DNA of 64,000 nucleotides from assembly GCA_913055905.1 (NCBI GenBank), contig CAJXLB010000001.1:248001-312000 (forward strand). The letters run 5' to 3'. Positions within the stretch are counted from its first letter, which is position 1. The number at the start of each line of letters is the position of its first letter. The notes below the pieces were generated by a model. The model had not been told where the DNA came from. It did not search any database and saw only the letters and a program-made list of their open reading frames with translations. The translations under genes and the position numbers were made by a program. Below, one piece after another: positions 44,650 to 55,724 of the stretch. This DNA comes from an uncultured Winogradskyella sp. (GTDB lineage Bacteria > Bacteroidota > Bacteroidia > Flavobacteriales > Flavobacteriaceae).

Positions 44650-47600
44650 TTGCAGCCATCTCAGTTCAAAATTTATAATGCTTCTGCGGGAAGCGGCAAA
44701 ACTTACACCCTTGCAAAATCTTATCTCAAGATTTTAATTGCATCTAACGACCCCTTAGAGTTCAAACATGTTTTGGCCATTACCTTCACAAACAAGGCCG
44801 TTGGCGAAATGAAAGACCGAATTATCTCAATGCTAAGGACATTTTCATCCATGCAAGATGAGGATGACCCACACCCAATGCTAAAAGATATATCCGAAGA
44901 ACTCCAATTGAGCTTTACAGAAATTAAATCCAAGTCTAAACAAATCTTAAAACACATACTGCACAATTACGGTGCTTTTGACATATCAACTATTGATGCC
45001 TTTACCCACCGCTTAATCAGAACATTTGCGCACGACTTAAGATTACCTTTAAATTTTGAAGTTGAATTAGACCAAGAACGTCTACTCAATGAGGCCGTGG
45101 ACAAATTAATAAGCAAAGCTGGCGTAGACCAACTTCTCACCAAAACCTTGGTAAATTTTGCCGTAGACAAAACCAATGATGACAAGAGCTGGGACATTAG
45201 CTATGACCTTAACCAAATTTCTGGGATACTCCTTAAAGAAAACGACTTGGGAGAATTAGAAAAAATCAAGGATAAGACCTTAGAGGATTTTGGTAAGTTA
45301 AAACAAATTCTAATATCTGAAGTCACTTCAGAAGAGAATGCGCTAAGAAATACCGCTGAGAAAACATTAGACTTAATAAGCAACTCTGGGCTTGAGCACA
45401 GTGATTTTATGAGAAAATCGCTCCCAAATTATTTTTTAAAGCTTGCAGAAGGATCTACAAATGTGTCATTTGGTGCTGTCTGGCAAACAAATCTTCTTGA
45501 AAATGAAGCTTTGTATCCATCTCGAGTTTCAGAAAAAACCGCTGAAGTAATTAACAACATTCAACCTCAACTTGCGGAGGCGTTTGCACAAACAAAGGTT
45601 AAAGTTTTTGAGATTAAATTTCTTAAATCGGCTTTAAACAACCTCACGCCCTTTTCAGTTCTCAATCTTATTAGCCAAGAATTAAATATGCTAAAGGCGG
45701 ATAAAAATGTGATGCTCATTTCAGAGTTTAATAACATTATAAGCCAACAAATACGCAATCAGCCCACACCTTTTATTTATGAACGACTAGGTGAGCGATT
45801 TAACCATTATTTCATTGATGAGTTCCAAGACACCTCCACACTGCAATGGCAAAATTTAGTTCCTTTATTAGACAACACACTTAGCAGCGGTAAAGGATTA
45901 TCCATGATTGTTGGCGATGCCAAGCAAGCCATTTACAGATGGCGCGGTAGCGACCCAGAGCAATTTATATCACTCTACTCTGGAGAAGATAGACCGTTTT
46001 ATGCTGAAACTTCGGTTTTCAACTTAGAAACCAATTACAGGAGCGCCGAGCATATTATCGACTTCAATAATTCCCTTTTCAATTATATAAGTCATGCTTT
46101 TTTTGAAGCCGAAGACCATAGTTCGCTCTACAAAGCTTCGCATCAAGAAAAAAATCTGAAGCGAACAGGCTATGTAGAATTAAGGTTCCTTGAGCTGGAA
46201 AAAGACGACATCCCAGATGAGGAATACCCTAAAGAAGTCCTTGATATGGTTGAGAATTGCATAGACCTTGGATACAAGTACAAAGATATCTGTGTTATTA
46301 CCAGGAAGCGAAAAGAAGGGGTGGCTGTAGCGCAATATTTGAGCGCCAATAAAATTCCAATTACATCATCGGAAACATTGCTTTTAAAAAACTCCCCAAA
46401 GGTTAAGTTTCTAAACAACATTTTAAAATTGCTTGTTCAGCCAACCAATTACAAATTGAGAATTGAAGCGTTGCAATATTTGGCAGACCGAGAGGAAGTA
46501 ACAAACAAGCACGAGTACTTTTTAAATCATCTATCTCTAGGGTTAGAAGATTTCTTAGCCCAAATATCTTTAAAGAAAGAAGCCCTAAACCTTAAATCAT
46601 TAATGCAATCGCCACTGTATGAATTGGTTGAACAGCTTGTTAGAATATTTGAGCTAAACGACATTTCTGATGCCTATCTAGAGTTCTATTTGGACGAAGT
46701 TTTTGAATTTGTACAAAAAAACCAATCGGACATTTCAGCCTTTTTAAGGTATTTTGAAGAGAACGAAGAAAAACTTAGCATTGTTGTGTCTAACGACATT
46801 GACGCGGTACAAATAATGACCATACACAAATCCAAAGGCCTTGAATTTCCTGTGGTCATATTTCCTTATGCAGACCTGGATATTTACAGAGAAAACCGCC
46901 CAAAAATATGGTTTCCAGTAGATAAGGAAGATTATAAAGGTTTTGAGAGTTTGCTCATTAATTTTAACAAGGATGTAGAGCATTACAGAGAGCCAGGAAA
47001 ATATCTTTATAATCAACGTCGGCAGCAATTGGCGCTGGATAATATCAATTTATTATATGTTGTACTAACAAGAGCTGTTGAGCAGCTCTACGTGGTATCT
47101 AAAAAAGACATGAATGCAAAAGGAGAGTTTAACTCCAATACCTTTTCGGGAATTCTAATTTCTTACTTGCAAAATAAAAATCTCTGGTCTGACACTGAGA
47201 ACCAGTACGTGTTTGGCAAACAAGAGCATGCATATAGAGATGATTCTGTTGTTAACTCAGAACTCCTAGACTTTATTTCTGTTCCGAAAGAAGAGCACAA
47301 TCTTAACATCTTGACTAATGCGTCTTATTTTTGGGATAGCCAACATCAAGAAGCCATAGAGCGTGGAAATCTCATACATCTGATTCTTTCCAAAATAAAA
47401 ACTCATACCGACTTAGATTTTGCATTTGACGAACTCAAAAATTCAGGTAATCTAGGCGAGGAAAGCGAAAGAAGCCTAAAACCATTGATTCAAGCTATTA
47501 TATATCACCCTGAGCTAAAAGACTATTTTGAAGGTTCCTTTGAGGTGTTCAATGAAAAGGATATTTTGGTAAACTCAGGTAACATAATCAGGCCTGACCG

Positions 47601-47778
47601 AATTATTGTCAAGCCCAATAAAGCAATTATCCTAATGGACTACAAGACTGGCAATAAACAACAGCAGCATAGCGACCAGATTAATAATTATGCAGCCATT
47701 TTAACGGATATGGGCTTTCAAGTTCAAAAGAAGCTATTGATTTATGTTAATGAAACTATTAAGATAACTGAAGTCTAG
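44650..47778 (+). CDS. UvrD/AddA-like helicase-nuclease
   Basis: A 1042-residue superfamily 1 helicase for double-strand break repair. Motif [17 protein letters not shown] (about 10-25), [14 protein letters not shown], Walker [10 protein letters not shown], and the C-terminal motif [18 protein letters not shown] precede a RecB-type nuclease module with LMDYKTGN. It has a TTG start; no ATG lies between it and the in-frame stop at 44617. TATTTTGG (44628-44635) may be its promoter. Partner is probably the nuclease at 50618. Confidence 0.85.
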   Translation: MQPSQFKIYNASAGSGKTYTLAKSYLKILIASNDPLEFKHVLAITFTNKAVGEMKDRIISMLRTFSSMQDEDDPHPMLKDISEELQLSFTEIKSKSKQILKHILHNYGAFDISTIDAFTHRLIRTFAHDLRLPLNFEVELDQERLLNEAVDKLISKAGVDQLLTKTLVNFAVDKTNDDKSWDISYDLNQISGILLKENDLGELEKIKDKTLEDFGKLKQILISEVTSEENALRNTAEKTLDLISNSGLEHSDFMRKSLPNYFLKLAEGSTNVSFGAVWQTNLLENEALYPSRVSEKTAEVINNIQPQLAEAFAQTKVKVFEIKFLKSALNNLTPFSVLNLISQELNMLKADKNVMLISEFNNIISQQIRNQPTPFIYERLGERFNHYFIDEFQDTSTLQWQNLVPLLDNTLSSGKGLSMIVGDAKQAIYRWRGSDPEQFISLYSGEDRPFYAETSVFNLETNYRSAEHIIDFNNSLFNYISHAFFEAEDHSSLYKASHQEKNLKRTGYVELRFLELEKDDIPDEEYPKEVLDMVENCIDLGYKYKDICVITRKRKEGVAVAQYLSANKIPITSSETLLLKNSPKVKFLNNILKLLVQPTNYKLRIEALQYLADREEVTNKHEYFLNHLSLGLEDFLAQISLKKEALNLKSLMQSPLYELVEQLVRIFELNDISDAYLEFYLDEVFEFVQKNQSDISAFLRYFEENEEKLSIVVSNDIDAVQIMTIHKSKGLEFPVVIFPYADLDIYRENRPKIWFPVDKEDYKGFESLLINFNKDVEHYREPGKYLYNQRRQQLALDNINLLYVVLTRAVEQLYVVSKKDMNAKGEFNSNTFSGILISYLQNKNLWSDTENQYVFGKQEHAYRDDSVVNSELLDFISVPKEEHNLNILTNASYFWDSQHQEAIERGNLIHLILSKIKTHTDLDFAFDELKNSGNLGEESERSLKPLIQAIIYHPELKDYFEGSFEVFNEKDILVNSGNIIRPDRIIVKPNKAIILMDYKTGNKQQQHSDQINNYAAILTDMGFQVQKKLLIYVNETIKITEV

Positions 47779-47789
47779 TTGATGAATGT

Positions 47790-47797
47790 TATCTTTG
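47790..47797 (+). promoter_or_regulatory. -7 promoter element for kbl
   Basis: TATCTTTG (full consensus), 22 bases before the ATG at 47820. Confidence 0.5.
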
Positions 47798-47819
47798 TGC
47801 TGTAATTAAAATCCTCACT

Positions 47820-49013
47820 ATGTACGGAGCAATAAAAAACCACTTACAAGAAGAAATTGAAGCTATTAAAGAAGCTGGCTTATTTAAGGAAGAGCGTATT
47901 ATCACTTCTCCTCAAGGAGCAGAGATCACCTTAAATACAGGGCAAAAAGTTTTAAACTTTTGCGCTAACAACTATTTAGGTTTGTCCTCTCACCCAGAAG
48001 TTATAAAGGCTGCAAAAGATACATTGGACTCTCACGGATTTGGAATGTCTTCCGTAAGATTTATTTGTGGCACCCAGGACATACATAAAACGTTAGAAAG
48101 AAAAATAGCGGAGTTTTATGGCACAGAGGATACTATTTTATACGCTGCGGCCTTCGATGCCAATGGTGGTGTTTTTGAGCCGCTTTTTACAAAGGAGGAT
48201 GCTATTATATCAGACTCCTTGAATCATGCCTCAATTATAGACGGCGTTAGATTGTGTAAAGCTGCCCGATACAGATATAAAAATAATGATATGTCTGATC
48301 TCGAAGAACAACTTAAGGCAGCTAATGCTAATGGCGCCAGATTTAAAATTATTGTTACCGATGGTGTGTTTTCCATGGATGGGCTTGTTGCGCCTTTGGA
48401 TAAGATTTGCGATTTAGCCGATAAATATGATGCCATGGTAATGATTGATGAATGCCATGCTACTGGATTTATAGGTGAAACAGGTATCGGCACCTTAGAA
48501 GAAAAAGGTGTTTTAGGAAGAATTGACATTATAACAGGGACGCTTGGTAAAGCTCTAGGCGGCGCTATGGGAGGTTATACAACAGCCAAAAAGGAAATCA
48601 TTGAACTTTTACGCCAAAGATCGCGACCGTATCTATTTTCAAATTCCTTAGCACCAGCCATTGTAGGCGCTTCTATTAAGGTGTTTGATATGTTGAAAAA
48701 TGACAGCACTTTACGAAATAAGCTAAAATCTAACACTTCGTATTTCAAAGAAGGTTTAAAAGCTGTAGGCTTTGATATCATTGATGGCGATTCTGCAATT
48801 GTCCCTGTTATGCTGTACGATGCCAAATTATCACAAAAAATGGCCAAAATGTTACTTGAAGAGGACATCTATGTTATTGGCTTTTTCTATCCCGTTGTTC
48901 CTAAAGGGAAAGCACGTATCCGAGTACAGCTTTCGGCAGCTCACACAAAAGAACATCTAGATAAGGCCATTTTAGCTTTTAAAAAAGTAGGGAAATCCTT
49001 AGGGGTTATATAA
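47820..49013 (+). CDS. kbl: Glycine C-acetyltransferase
   Basis: PLP enzyme joining acetyl-CoA and glycine in threonine breakdown (397 residues). PLP lysine lies in [16 protein letters not shown], and the N-terminal [16 protein letters not shown] and [11 protein letters not shown] motifs fit the 2-amino-3-ketobutyrate ligase branch of alpha-oxoamine synthases. No threonine dehydrogenase is seen in the window. Confidence 0.93.
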   Translation: MYGAIKNHLQEEIEAIKEAGLFKEERIITSPQGAEITLNTGQKVLNFCANNYLGLSSHPEVIKAAKDTLDSHGFGMSSVRFICGTQDIHKTLERKIAEFYGTEDTILYAAAFDANGGVFEPLFTKEDAIISDSLNHASIIDGVRLCKAARYRYKNNDMSDLEEQLKAANANGARFKIIVTDGVFSMDGLVAPLDKICDLADKYDAMVMIDECHATGFIGETGIGTLEEKGVLGRIDIITGTLGKALGGAMGGYTTAKKEIIELLRQRSRPYLFSNSLAPAIVGASIKVFDMLKNDSTLRNKLKSNTSYFKEGLKAVGFDIIDGDSAIVPVMLYDAKLSQKMAKMLLEEDIYVIGFFYPVVPKGKARIRVQLSAAHTKEHLDKAILAFKKVGKSLGVI

Positions 49014-49059
49014 TTCTGCTACAAACGCACTATTTTAGGGCTTTGTAACAATATTTTTA

Positions 49060-49067
49060 TATATTTG
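49060..49067 (+). promoter_or_regulatory. -7 promoter element for ompA
   Basis: TATATTTG (full consensus), 70 bases upstream of the ATG at 49138. Confidence 0.5.
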
Positions 49068-49137
49068 TCTTTGTTAATAAAATTTAACAACTTACTTTTG
49101 CCAACAATTAACACTTAAAATTAAAATTAATTAGAGT

Positions 49138-50547
49138 ATGAAAAATCTTAGCAGATTACTATTAGTTGCAGTGCTCATCCTTGGTGTCAGCACTTCAAAT
49201 GCGCAAGATAAAAACAATCCATGGGCCTTTAGTTTAGGGTCAAATGCAGTTGACCTCTACCCAGTTGGAGAGGATCTTCCGCAAGGAGATTATTTTGACG
49301 AATTTTTCAATGCTGATGACCACTGGAATATGCAGCCTATCCTTAACACGGCTACTATTTCTAAATATTTAGATTCTGGTTTTACCTTCTCGGTAACTGG
49401 TAGCTTCAATAGTATTTCCAAACTTGGAGAAGACAGAGATCCTATAACAGGTAGAGAGTCTGTTAGGAGATCTCCAGAGGATTTATCATACTTAGCATTT
49501 GATGGTACTGTTTCTTACAGTTTCCAAGAGTTAATTAACTCAAAACGCTTTGAGCCAATACTTGGTGCAGGTGGTGGTTACACTTGGGTAGACAACATCG
49601 GTGCAGGTACACTTAATGGTGTTGCTGCTCTTAGATTTTGGTTCTCAGAAGTTGTAGGTTTAGATGTAAGATCAACTTACAAGCACTCCTTTGAAGATTA
49701 TCTTCCTAAGCATTTCCAACACTCAGTTGGTGTAATCTTTAAGTTCGGCGGTGTAGATACTGATGGTGACGGCATTTACGATAACGAAGATGCTTGTCCA
49801 GAAGAAGCTGGTCTAGAAATATTTAATGGATGTCCAGACTCTGATAATGACGGGATTCAAGATTCTAAAGATGACTGTCCTTACGATGCTGGTTTAGCTG
49901 AATTTAACGGCTGTCCAGATTCTGATGGTGACGGTGTAATGGACAAAGATGATAAATGTCCTACTGTTGCAGGTCTTAAAGATTTAATGGGATGTCCTGA
50001 TGCTGACGGGGATGGCGTTGCAGATGGAGATGACAACTGTCCTAATGAAGCAGGTCCTGCTGCAAACAACGGTTGTCCTTGGCCAGATACAGATGGCGAT
50101 GGTATCCTTGACAAAGACGATAAGTGTCCAAACGAAGCTGGTGTAGCTGAAAACAATGGTTGTCCAATCATTAACCCTTCACCAGAAGTAGTGAAGTCAT
50201 TAAACACTTACGCAAGAGATATTTTATTTGACACTGGTAAAGCTACTTTCAAGAAAGGAACTGACGAGGTGTTAGAAGCTATGGTGACTATCTTTAAAGA
50301 ATACCCAAGAGCCAAGTTTGCTATCGAAGGTCACACCGACAGCACTGGTTCTAAAGCTACTAACCAAGCCTTATCTGAAAGAAGAGCTCAAGCAGTTAGA
50401 GATTACTTAATTGCTAACGGTATTGCTGCAGATCGATTAACTGCTGCTGGATATGGTGAGGATAAACCTATTGCAGATAACAACACTAGAGCTGGTAGAG
50501 CTGAAAACAGACGTGTTGAAGTTAATCTTATAAAATCCGACAACTAG
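49138..50547 (+). CDS. OmpA-family porin with thrombospondin type 3 repeats
   Basis: A 469-residue outer-membrane protein. Signal peptide to about residue 22, a beta-barrel domain, calcium-binding D-x-D-x-D repeats with CP doublets (about 203-345) and a C-terminal OmpA peptidoglycan-binding domain ([20 protein letters not shown]). Likely links the envelope to peptidoglycan and is probably highly expressed. Confidence 0.92.
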   Translation: MKNLSRLLLVAVLILGVSTSNAQDKNNPWAFSLGSNAVDLYPVGEDLPQGDYFDEFFNADDHWNMQPILNTATISKYLDSGFTFSVTGSFNSISKLGEDRDPITGRESVRRSPEDLSYLAFDGTVSYSFQELINSKRFEPILGAGGGYTWVDNIGAGTLNGVAALRFWFSEVVGLDVRSTYKHSFEDYLPKHFQHSVGVIFKFGGVDTDGDGIYDNEDACPEEAGLEIFNGCPDSDNDGIQDSKDDCPYDAGLAEFNGCPDSDGDGVMDKDDKCPTVAGLKDLMGCPDADGDGVADGDDNCPNEAGPAANNGCPWPDTDGDGILDKDDKCPNEAGVAENNGCPIINPSPEVVKSLNTYARDILFDTGKATFKKGTDEVLEAMVTIFKEYPRAKFAIEGHTDSTGSKATNQALSERRAQAVRDYLIANGIAADRLTAAGYGEDKPIADNNTRAGRAENRRVEVNLIKSDN

Positions 50548-50571
50548 GATATAATAACACATATTAATAGT

Positions 50572-50603
50572 AAAAAACGTCTCTTATTTAAGAGGCGTTT
50601 TTT
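50572..50603 (+). terminator. Terminator after ompA
   Basis: Stem AAAAAACGTCTCTT/AAGAGGCGTTTTTT (one wobble) with a 4-base loop. Confidence 0.8.
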
Positions 50604-50617
50604 ATTTTTAGTATCCC

Positions 50618-53371
50618 ATGGAGAGTTTCATAAAACAAGTATTAATCGATGTTAAAGAACGAGGCATCGACCTTAATAATACCGTATTTATTCTTCCCAG
50701 TAAACGAGCTGGTGTGTTCTTAAAATATGAGCTGTCTTCACTGATTGATACACCGATATTTTCCCCCGCTATTCTGAGCATAGAAGATTTTGTAGAAACA
50801 TTATCAAACCTTTCTTTGCTCCCAGATTCAGAACTGGTCTTTAAGTTATATGAAACCTATCTCGAAATAGCTGACAAAGACGACCAAGAACCTTTTGAAA
50901 CCTTCTTTACTTGGGCCAATATGCTCTTACAGGATTTTAATGAAATTGACAGATATCTCATAGAGCAAAATGACATTTTTGACTACCTCAAGGCGATAAA
51001 AGAGATAAATCACTGGTCACTGGAGAACAACCAAACACCACTTATAAAAAAGCACTTAAAATTTTGGAATAATCTTGGTGCAATTTACGAGTCTTTTGTT
51101 TCTAACTTATTACAACAAAGCAAAGGATATCAGGGGTTACTTTACAGGGAAGCCTGTAACAACCTGGAAATGTATTTGGCTAATTACGCTGACCGTATGC
51201 ACATTTTCCTTGGCTTCAACGCCTTAAATACAGCTGAAAAACGAATTATTCAAGAATTGTTAGATAACGATATGGCTCGTATCTATTGGGATATCGATTC
51301 TAGATTTATCCTTGACAATTACCATGATGCAGGATTATTTATAAGAAGCTACAAAACCAAGTGGAAACATTTTAAACAAAACTCCTTCAACTGGGTTAGC
51401 ACCATATACTCTAACCCTAAGAAGATAAAAGTCACAGGAGTTCCAAAAAACGTAGGGCAGGCTAAATACATTGGGCAACTGGCAGAACAGTTACATCAGG
51501 AAAAACAATCCTTACAAAACGTGGCCATAGTTTTAGGTGAGGAAAACCTTTTGCTTCCTCTACTAAATTCCTTACCCAAATCGGTTGATTCGGTTAACAT
51601 AACCATGGGATTACCATTAAAGTACGTTCCCTTAGCTAATTTCTTCGCGGCAATGTTTGAGCTTCATAAGCATAATAACACTTCATTTTACTATAGGGAC
51701 ATTATAGACTTTCTCATGTTGCCATCATCAAAAATGCTGTTTAAGAAAGGGAAGGTAGACAATGCCTCTGTACTTATAGAGCATATACAGAAAAATAATC
51801 TCACCTACTTGAGCTCAAAGAAGATTAAAACCATTATTCCAGATTGTGAGAACCTTATAACTTTAATTTTTGATTCCTGGGAAGGTGACCCTCAAATGGC
51901 CCTAGAGAAAAGCAGCCAAATTATATTTGAAATTAAATCCAAATTAAATCCACGGGAGAACAGATTAGAAAAAGAATACCTATACCGCTTCTACACGCTC
52001 TTTAATCAGTTGACCGAACTTCACCATAGGTACAATTATATTAATGACATATCTGGACTTTATGGCCTTTTTAAGGAGTTGCTACTCTTAGAAACATTAG
52101 ATTTTCAAGGCGAACCCCTTGAGGGATTGCAAATTATGGGTATGTTGGAGTCTAGGGCTTTAGATTTTGAAACGGTAATCATCAGTTCCGTTAATGAGGG
52201 TATTCTGCCAGCTGGAAAGACAGCCAATTCATTTATTCCCTATGATGTTAAAGTTCAAAATAAGCTTCCAACTTATAAGGAGAAGGACGCTGTTTATACC
52301 TATCACTTTTACAGACTACTTCAAAGGGCTAAAGAGGTTTATATTGTCTATAATACAGAAATTGATGCCCTTAAAGGTGGTGAGAGAAGCAGATTTATTA
52401 CGCAGCTCGAGGTTGAAGGGCTTCACCCTATAGAACACTGCATTGCCCAACCACAAATTCCGGCTATAGAGCAAGATGTTCTAAGCATTAAAAAAACACA
52501 AGGCCTGTTAGAAGAACTTAAGAAAATTGCCAAGCAAGGTTTTTCGCCATCCTCCCTATCAAACTATATAAGGAATCCCTTAGATTTTTATTACGAAAAA
52601 GTTCTTCATATATCTGATTTTGAAGAGGTAGAAGAAAGTGTTGCTGCCAATACACTTGGCACCATAATACATAATACTTTGGAAACATTTTACAAACCTC
52701 TCGAAAATTGTTTTTTAACCGTAAAAATTCTGGAATCTTTTAAAGGCAGAATCAAAGACACGATTACAGAAGAATTTAAAAACACTTATAGGCAAGGCGA
52801 CTTCAAAACTGGAAAAAACTTAATCATTTTTGAAATTGCCCAACATCTTATTTCCAATTTTTTAGACCTAGAAATAGATGCCTTAAAAAAAGGAAATACC
52901 ATTAAAATTTTGGCTATTGAAAGCAACATCAGCTGTTCCGTTTCTATTAAAGGCATGGAATGGCCAATTGTCCTTAAAGGAAAGATTGATCGTGTTGATG
53001 AATATAATGGTGATGTCCGTGTTATTGATTATAAATCTGGTAAAGTAGAACAAAACAAAGTGGTTGTAGACGACTGGGAGAAGCTTACAACCGATTACGA
53101 TAAATACAGCAAACCTTTTCAGTTGTTGTGCTATACTTACATGCTGCATAAACAAGATAAAATCTCACTTCCCATCGAGGCTGGCATCTATTCTTTTAAA
53201 AACCTTAACGCCGGATTACTAAAATTTGCCGAAAAAAACTCGGCAGAAAAAACAAAGCGAAACCAGTCTATAACACAAGACACCATTTCTAACTTTGAAA
53301 ATGAACTTCACAAGTTACTGCTGGAAATTTTTAACCCAGATGTAGATTTTACAGAAAAAGAAACAGACTAA
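50618..53371 (+). CDS. PD-(D/E)XK nuclease, AddB-like
   Basis: A 917-residue protein whose N-terminal half resembles inactive helicase folds and whose C-terminal end has the nuclease signature IVLKGKIDRVDEYNGDVRV with IDYKSGK. It fits the AddB/RexB partner of an AddAB break-repair enzyme. The matching AddA-like helicase is 3 kb upstream across kbl and ompA. The stop shares a base with the next start (TAATG). Confidence 0.8.
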   Translation: MESFIKQVLIDVKERGIDLNNTVFILPSKRAGVFLKYELSSLIDTPIFSPAILSIEDFVETLSNLSLLPDSELVFKLYETYLEIADKDDQEPFETFFTWANMLLQDFNEIDRYLIEQNDIFDYLKAIKEINHWSLENNQTPLIKKHLKFWNNLGAIYESFVSNLLQQSKGYQGLLYREACNNLEMYLANYADRMHIFLGFNALNTAEKRIIQELLDNDMARIYWDIDSRFILDNYHDAGLFIRSYKTKWKHFKQNSFNWVSTIYSNPKKIKVTGVPKNVGQAKYIGQLAEQLHQEKQSLQNVAIVLGEENLLLPLLNSLPKSVDSVNITMGLPLKYVPLANFFAAMFELHKHNNTSFYYRDIIDFLMLPSSKMLFKKGKVDNASVLIEHIQKNNLTYLSSKKIKTIIPDCENLITLIFDSWEGDPQMALEKSSQIIFEIKSKLNPRENRLEKEYLYRFYTLFNQLTELHHRYNYINDISGLYGLFKELLLLETLDFQGEPLEGLQIMGMLESRALDFETVIISSVNEGILPAGKTANSFIPYDVKVQNKLPTYKEKDAVYTYHFYRLLQRAKEVYIVYNTEIDALKGGERSRFITQLEVEGLHPIEHCIAQPQIPAIEQDVLSIKKTQGLLEELKKIAKQGFSPSSLSNYIRNPLDFYYEKVLHISDFEEVEESVAANTLGTIIHNTLETFYKPLENCFLTVKILESFKGRIKDTITEEFKNTYRQGDFKTGKNLIIFEIAQHLISNFLDLEIDALKKGNTIKILAIESNISCSVSIKGMEWPIVLKGKIDRVDEYNGDVRVIDYKSGKVEQNKVVVDDWEKLTTDYDKYSKPFQLLCYTYMLHKQDKISLPIEAGIYSFKNLNAGLLKFAEKNSAEKTKRNQSITQDTISNFENELHKLLLEIFNPDVDFTEKETD

Positions 53372-54210
53372 TGATACAGATTAAAAATAGGGTCTTGGAA
53401 AGGACCAATAACCGACCAATAGTTCTCGACGCCTTTTATGCCGAAGAAAAACTGAAGCAGCCTATAGTTATTCTCTGTCATGGCTATAAAGGATTTAAAG
53501 ATTGGGGCGCATGGAATATTATGAGTAAACTATTGGCTAACGAGGGCATTTGCCTCATTAAATTCAATTTTTCACATAATGGTGGCACTGTAGAGAACCC
53601 TATTGACTTTCCTGACCTCGAGGCATTTGGACAGAACAATTATTCAAAGGAGCTCAATGATTTAAGTGATGTTATAGGTTGGACTCAACACCATTTCAAC
53701 AACAATCCCTATGTAGATATTAACAATATCATCCTGATTGGGCACAGCAGAGGTGGTGGTATAGTCTTATTAAAAGCCAAAGAAGATGATAGGGTAAAAA
53801 AGGTAGTAACCTTAGCAGGCGTAAGTGATTTTGAAAGTCGTTTTGGGTCGCCCAAGGACATTGAACTTTGGAGAGAACGTGGCGTTAAATATGTGATCAA
53901 TGGCCGTACAAAACAAAAAATGCCACACTACTATCAGTTTTATGAGGATTTTCTAGCATACAGAAACCAACTTAATATTCGTGGCGCAGCAGAGCATATT
54001 AAAATTCCACATCTTATTATCCATGGTGATAAAGACACCTCTGTAAACGTTGAAGAAGCTCTCAATTTGCATAAATGGAATCCCAAGAGTCAACTCGAAA
54101 TTATACCAAATGCTGACCATGTGTTTAATACAAAACACCCTTGGGACAAAAACGAACTATCCGATGAGCTCAAGTTGGTAACGAAAAAAATTCTTGAATT
54201 TATAACATAA
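53371..54210 (+). CDS. Alpha/beta hydrolase
   Basis: A 279-residue hydrolase with HGYKGFKDWG near the oxyanion, the nucleophile elbow GHSRGGG, the aspartate in GDKDTSVN and the histidine in NADHVF. Dienelactone hydrolase or peptidase-like. It is translationally coupled to the AddB-like gene. Confidence 0.85.
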   Translation: MIQIKNRVLERTNNRPIVLDAFYAEEKLKQPIVILCHGYKGFKDWGAWNIMSKLLANEGICLIKFNFSHNGGTVENPIDFPDLEAFGQNNYSKELNDLSDVIGWTQHHFNNNPYVDINNIILIGHSRGGGIVLLKAKEDDRVKKVVTLAGVSDFESRFGSPKDIELWRERGVKYVINGRTKQKMPHYYQFYEDFLAYRNQLNIRGAAEHIKIPHLIIHGDKDTSVNVEEALNLHKWNPKSQLEIIPNADHVFNTKHPWDKNELSDELKLVTKKILEFIT

Positions 54211-54237
54211 AAAATCCACACGATTAATGTGGATTTT
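54211..54237. terminator. Terminator at the edge of the mobile element
   Basis: Stem AAAATCCACA/TGTGGATTTT (10 bp, perfect) around a 7-base loop. It closes the hydrolase transcript; the integrated element begins after it. Confidence 0.8.
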
Positions 54238-54378
54238 TGTGGTTATGTGGAGAAGAGCGGACTTACATAATTAAATCCCTTACGTTCTTCAATACCCCTT
54301 AAATAGGGTACAATCCCAATGAATTAAATACTTCACGGGATTTTTATCATTCAATACGATTTAATCCAATTCAATTAA

Positions 54379-54417
54379 ATAAAGATTTGGTTGACTAGAT
54401 GTTGACTAAATCTTTAT
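54379..54417. repeat. Inverted and direct repeats upstream of the integrase
   Basis: Ten-bp inverted arms ATAAAGATTT (54379-54388) and AAATCTTTAT (54408-54417) enclose two direct copies of GTTGACTA (54390-54397 and 54401-54408), an 11-base period. The site ends 26 bases before the integrase ATG. It may be the attachment core or the operator for integrase expression. Confidence 0.45.
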
Positions 54418-54443
54418 ATTGTTTAACTCTAATTTTTATTTAA

Positions 54444-55712
54444 ATGGCTACAATAAAATATTTATTGCAAGGCACAAGTAATCCTTCACCTATCTATCTG
54501 AGATTATCTTTAGGCAGAGGGAAGGTTTTAAAGAGAAAGTCGGGTTATATTATTAATCCGAAAAACTGGAGCCAAAGAACTGGTTACCCTAAACAAACCC
54601 AGGCTGAATTTAAGAATCTAAAATCTAACCTAATCGGACTGGAATCTGATATTCTTAAAAAGTTCAACGACGACTTCTCAACTGGAAAGGACATCAATGG
54701 CGAATGGCTTGAAAATACCATAGCTGGGATTCAAAACAGAGAAAAGTCCGATGACTTTGATTATTTATTGAACTACACCGAAAGCTTTATTGAAAAACTC
54801 CCCTTCTCCTACAATAAATCGGGCAAAAAAATTAGTGAAGCCACCTTCAAGAAATATAAAACAATCCTAAATAAACTCGTAGGTTTTGAATCGCATAAAA
54901 ACAAAAGATTCAAACTAAAGGACGTTAACCTAAAATTTAGGGCAGACTTCATAGAATACCTATCTGAAAAAGAGAAAATCAACGACAATACTATAGGAAG
55001 GTATATTTCATTTATCAAAACCATAGTTTATGATGCAAGAAAACACGGTTATGAAGTGAGTCACCAGATTTCTGATTTTAAAGGATTTACTGTCTCACCT
55101 CCAATAGTAACTCTAAATTTTGAGGAACTTGAAAAAATAAAGAAAGTAACTCTTAAGGATGAGGTTTTAGACATAGCACGAGACTGGCTTATTATTGGAT
55201 GCTATGTTGGGCAGAGAGTTAGTGATTTACTGAGAATGTCCAATAATATGATTCAAAATATTCAAGGTTACCAATTCATAGTTATTAACCAGGTTAAAAC
55301 CAATAAAAAAGTACAAATCCCCATTCATGCCGAGGTAAAAGCCATTTTAGACAAATATAATGGAAATTTCCCTCCAACTTTTGCGAGTACGCCCGCAAGT
55401 AATAGTGCACTATTCAATAGACACATTAAAAAGGTCTGTCTTAAAGCTGGTCTGACAGAAAAAGTGGAAGGCAGTTTAATTAATCCAGAAACTCAACGAA
55501 AAGAAGTAGGGCGGTATGAAAAATGGAAACTAATCTCATCACACGTTTGTAGGCGAAGTTTTGCGACAAATTTTTACAGTAAGCGCAAATACCCCACGCC
55601 TCTTTTAATGAATGTAACAGGCCATAGTACAGAGACTATGTTCCTTAACTATATCGGAAAAAAGCCAATTGATTACAGTTTACAATTGGCAGAAATATGG
55701 AACAATGATTAA
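54444..55712 (+). CDS. Tyrosine-type site-specific recombinase (integrase)
   Basis: A 422-residue integrase of the Bacteroidota mobile-element type. N-terminal Arm/SAM-like domain, then the catalytic core with R258 (GQRVSDLLRM), H367-x-x-R370 (HVCRRSFATN), H394 (GHSTETMFLNY) and nucleophile Y403. It marks the left end of the integrated element and would excise or integrate it. It starts a same-strand gene row. Confidence 0.93.
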   Translation: MATIKYLLQGTSNPSPIYLRLSLGRGKVLKRKSGYIINPKNWSQRTGYPKQTQAEFKNLKSNLIGLESDILKKFNDDFSTGKDINGEWLENTIAGIQNREKSDDFDYLLNYTESFIEKLPFSYNKSGKKISEATFKKYKTILNKLVGFESHKNKRFKLKDVNLKFRADFIEYLSEKEKINDNTIGRYISFIKTIVYDARKHGYEVSHQISDFKGFTVSPPIVTLNFEELEKIKKVTLKDEVLDIARDWLIIGCYVGQRVSDLLRMSNNMIQNIQGYQFIVINQVKTNKKVQIPIHAEVKAILDKYNGNFPPTFASTPASNSALFNRHIKKVCLKAGLTEKVEGSLINPETQRKEVGRYEKWKLISSHVCRRSFATNFYSKRKYPTPLLMNVTGHSTETMFLNYIGKKPIDYSLQLAEIWNND

Positions 55713-55724
55713 TTATTAATAAAC

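Noticed and set aside
49740-50170. Repeated DNA within ompA
   Set aside because: It encodes the D-x-D-x-D calcium-binding thrombospondin type 3 repeats; a protein-level repeat.
54269-54380. Three AATTAAAT boxes about 52 bases apart
   Set aside because: The region is very AT-rich and an eight-base A/T motif is expected by chance; kept only as a remark under the integrase repeat.
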